NCBI GenBank assembly: GCA_964477815.1
Contig: CAYZEO010000021.1
Span: forward strand, 1 to 14,565
DNA length: 14,565 nucleotides
Source of the DNA: DAOVGZ01 sp964477815
GTDB lineage: Bacteria > Babelota > Babeliae > Babelales > Vermiphilaceae
Reading direction: 5' to 3'
Part shown: positions 14,554 through 14,565 of the stretch, piece by piece
Layout of the letters: every line of letters begins with the position of its first letter
How positions within the stretch are numbered: the stretch's first letter is position 1
Translations under genes and position numbers: made by a program
Notes under the pieces: generated by a model
Seen by the model: only the letters and a program-made list of their open reading frames with translations
Told to the model about the DNA's origin: nothing
Databases searched by the model: none

Positions 14554-14565
14554 AAAATAAGACTC

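Noticed and set aside
1..14565. Search for tRNA, rRNA, CRISPR, IS ends and phage genes
   Set aside because: Reading both strands by eye, I saw no cloverleaf-like gene, no regularly spaced repeat array, no transposase or integrase motif and no terminal inverted repeats. A covariance-model search would be needed to exclude small RNAs.

Overview
The window is an AT-rich piece of a bacterial chromosome from a diderm (two-membrane) organism. It carries a type II secretion pseudopilus operon, an MCE/MlaD-type lipid-transfer protein with a barrel-like C-terminus, lipoprotein signals and several secreted proteins of unknown family. This mix, with mostly lineage-specific exported proteins between short housekeeping operons and a WD40-like secreted protein, would fit a host-associated lineage such as Candidatus Dependentiae (TM6). 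That placement is an inference; no marker gene in the window proves it.

Layout. 1-1429 (minus): 5' part of a secreted beta-helix plus WD40-like propeller protein, cut by the window edge. 1532-2518 (minus): lipoprotein of unknown function. 2652-9012 (plus): a compact operon, gspF-gspG-gspH-gspI-gspJ-gspK followed by a long mlaD-like gene; G/H, H/I, I/J and J/K overlap. 9017-9946 (minus): secreted or membrane protein of unknown function. 10156-11702 (plus): two small four-helix membrane proteins and a TrmH-family tRNA methyltransferase. 11403-12491 (minus): secreted unknown protein whose reading frame runs 300 nt antisense through trmH, probably because of a one-base shift in an A7 tract. 12644-13963 (plus): glucose-6-phosphate isomerase. 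13978-14553 (minus): Lys-rich, internally duplicated probable lipoprotein.

How they work together. GspF (inner-membrane platform) and the pseudopilins G, H, I, J, K make the piston part of a type II secretion machine. The ATPase (GspE), secretin (GspD), GspC/L/M and the prepilin peptidase are not in the window. The mlaD-like gene sits 16 nt behind gspK, so secretion and envelope lipid transfer may be co-expressed. Plus-strand genes are recognisable machinery or metabolism, or small membrane proteins. All five minus-strand genes encode proteins with export signals, and the three convergent junctions are very tight (4 nt, 4 nt if the frameshift is repaired, and 14 nt).

The best leads are the long MlaD with a barrel-like end next to a pseudopilus operon, the slippery A7 frameshift site, the Lys-rich inserts in GspJ and GspK, and the beta-helix/WD40 fusion. 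I found no tRNA, rRNA, CRISPR array, insertion sequence or phage gene. No stretch longer than 300 nt lacks a gene; the longest gap is 209 nt (9947-10155).
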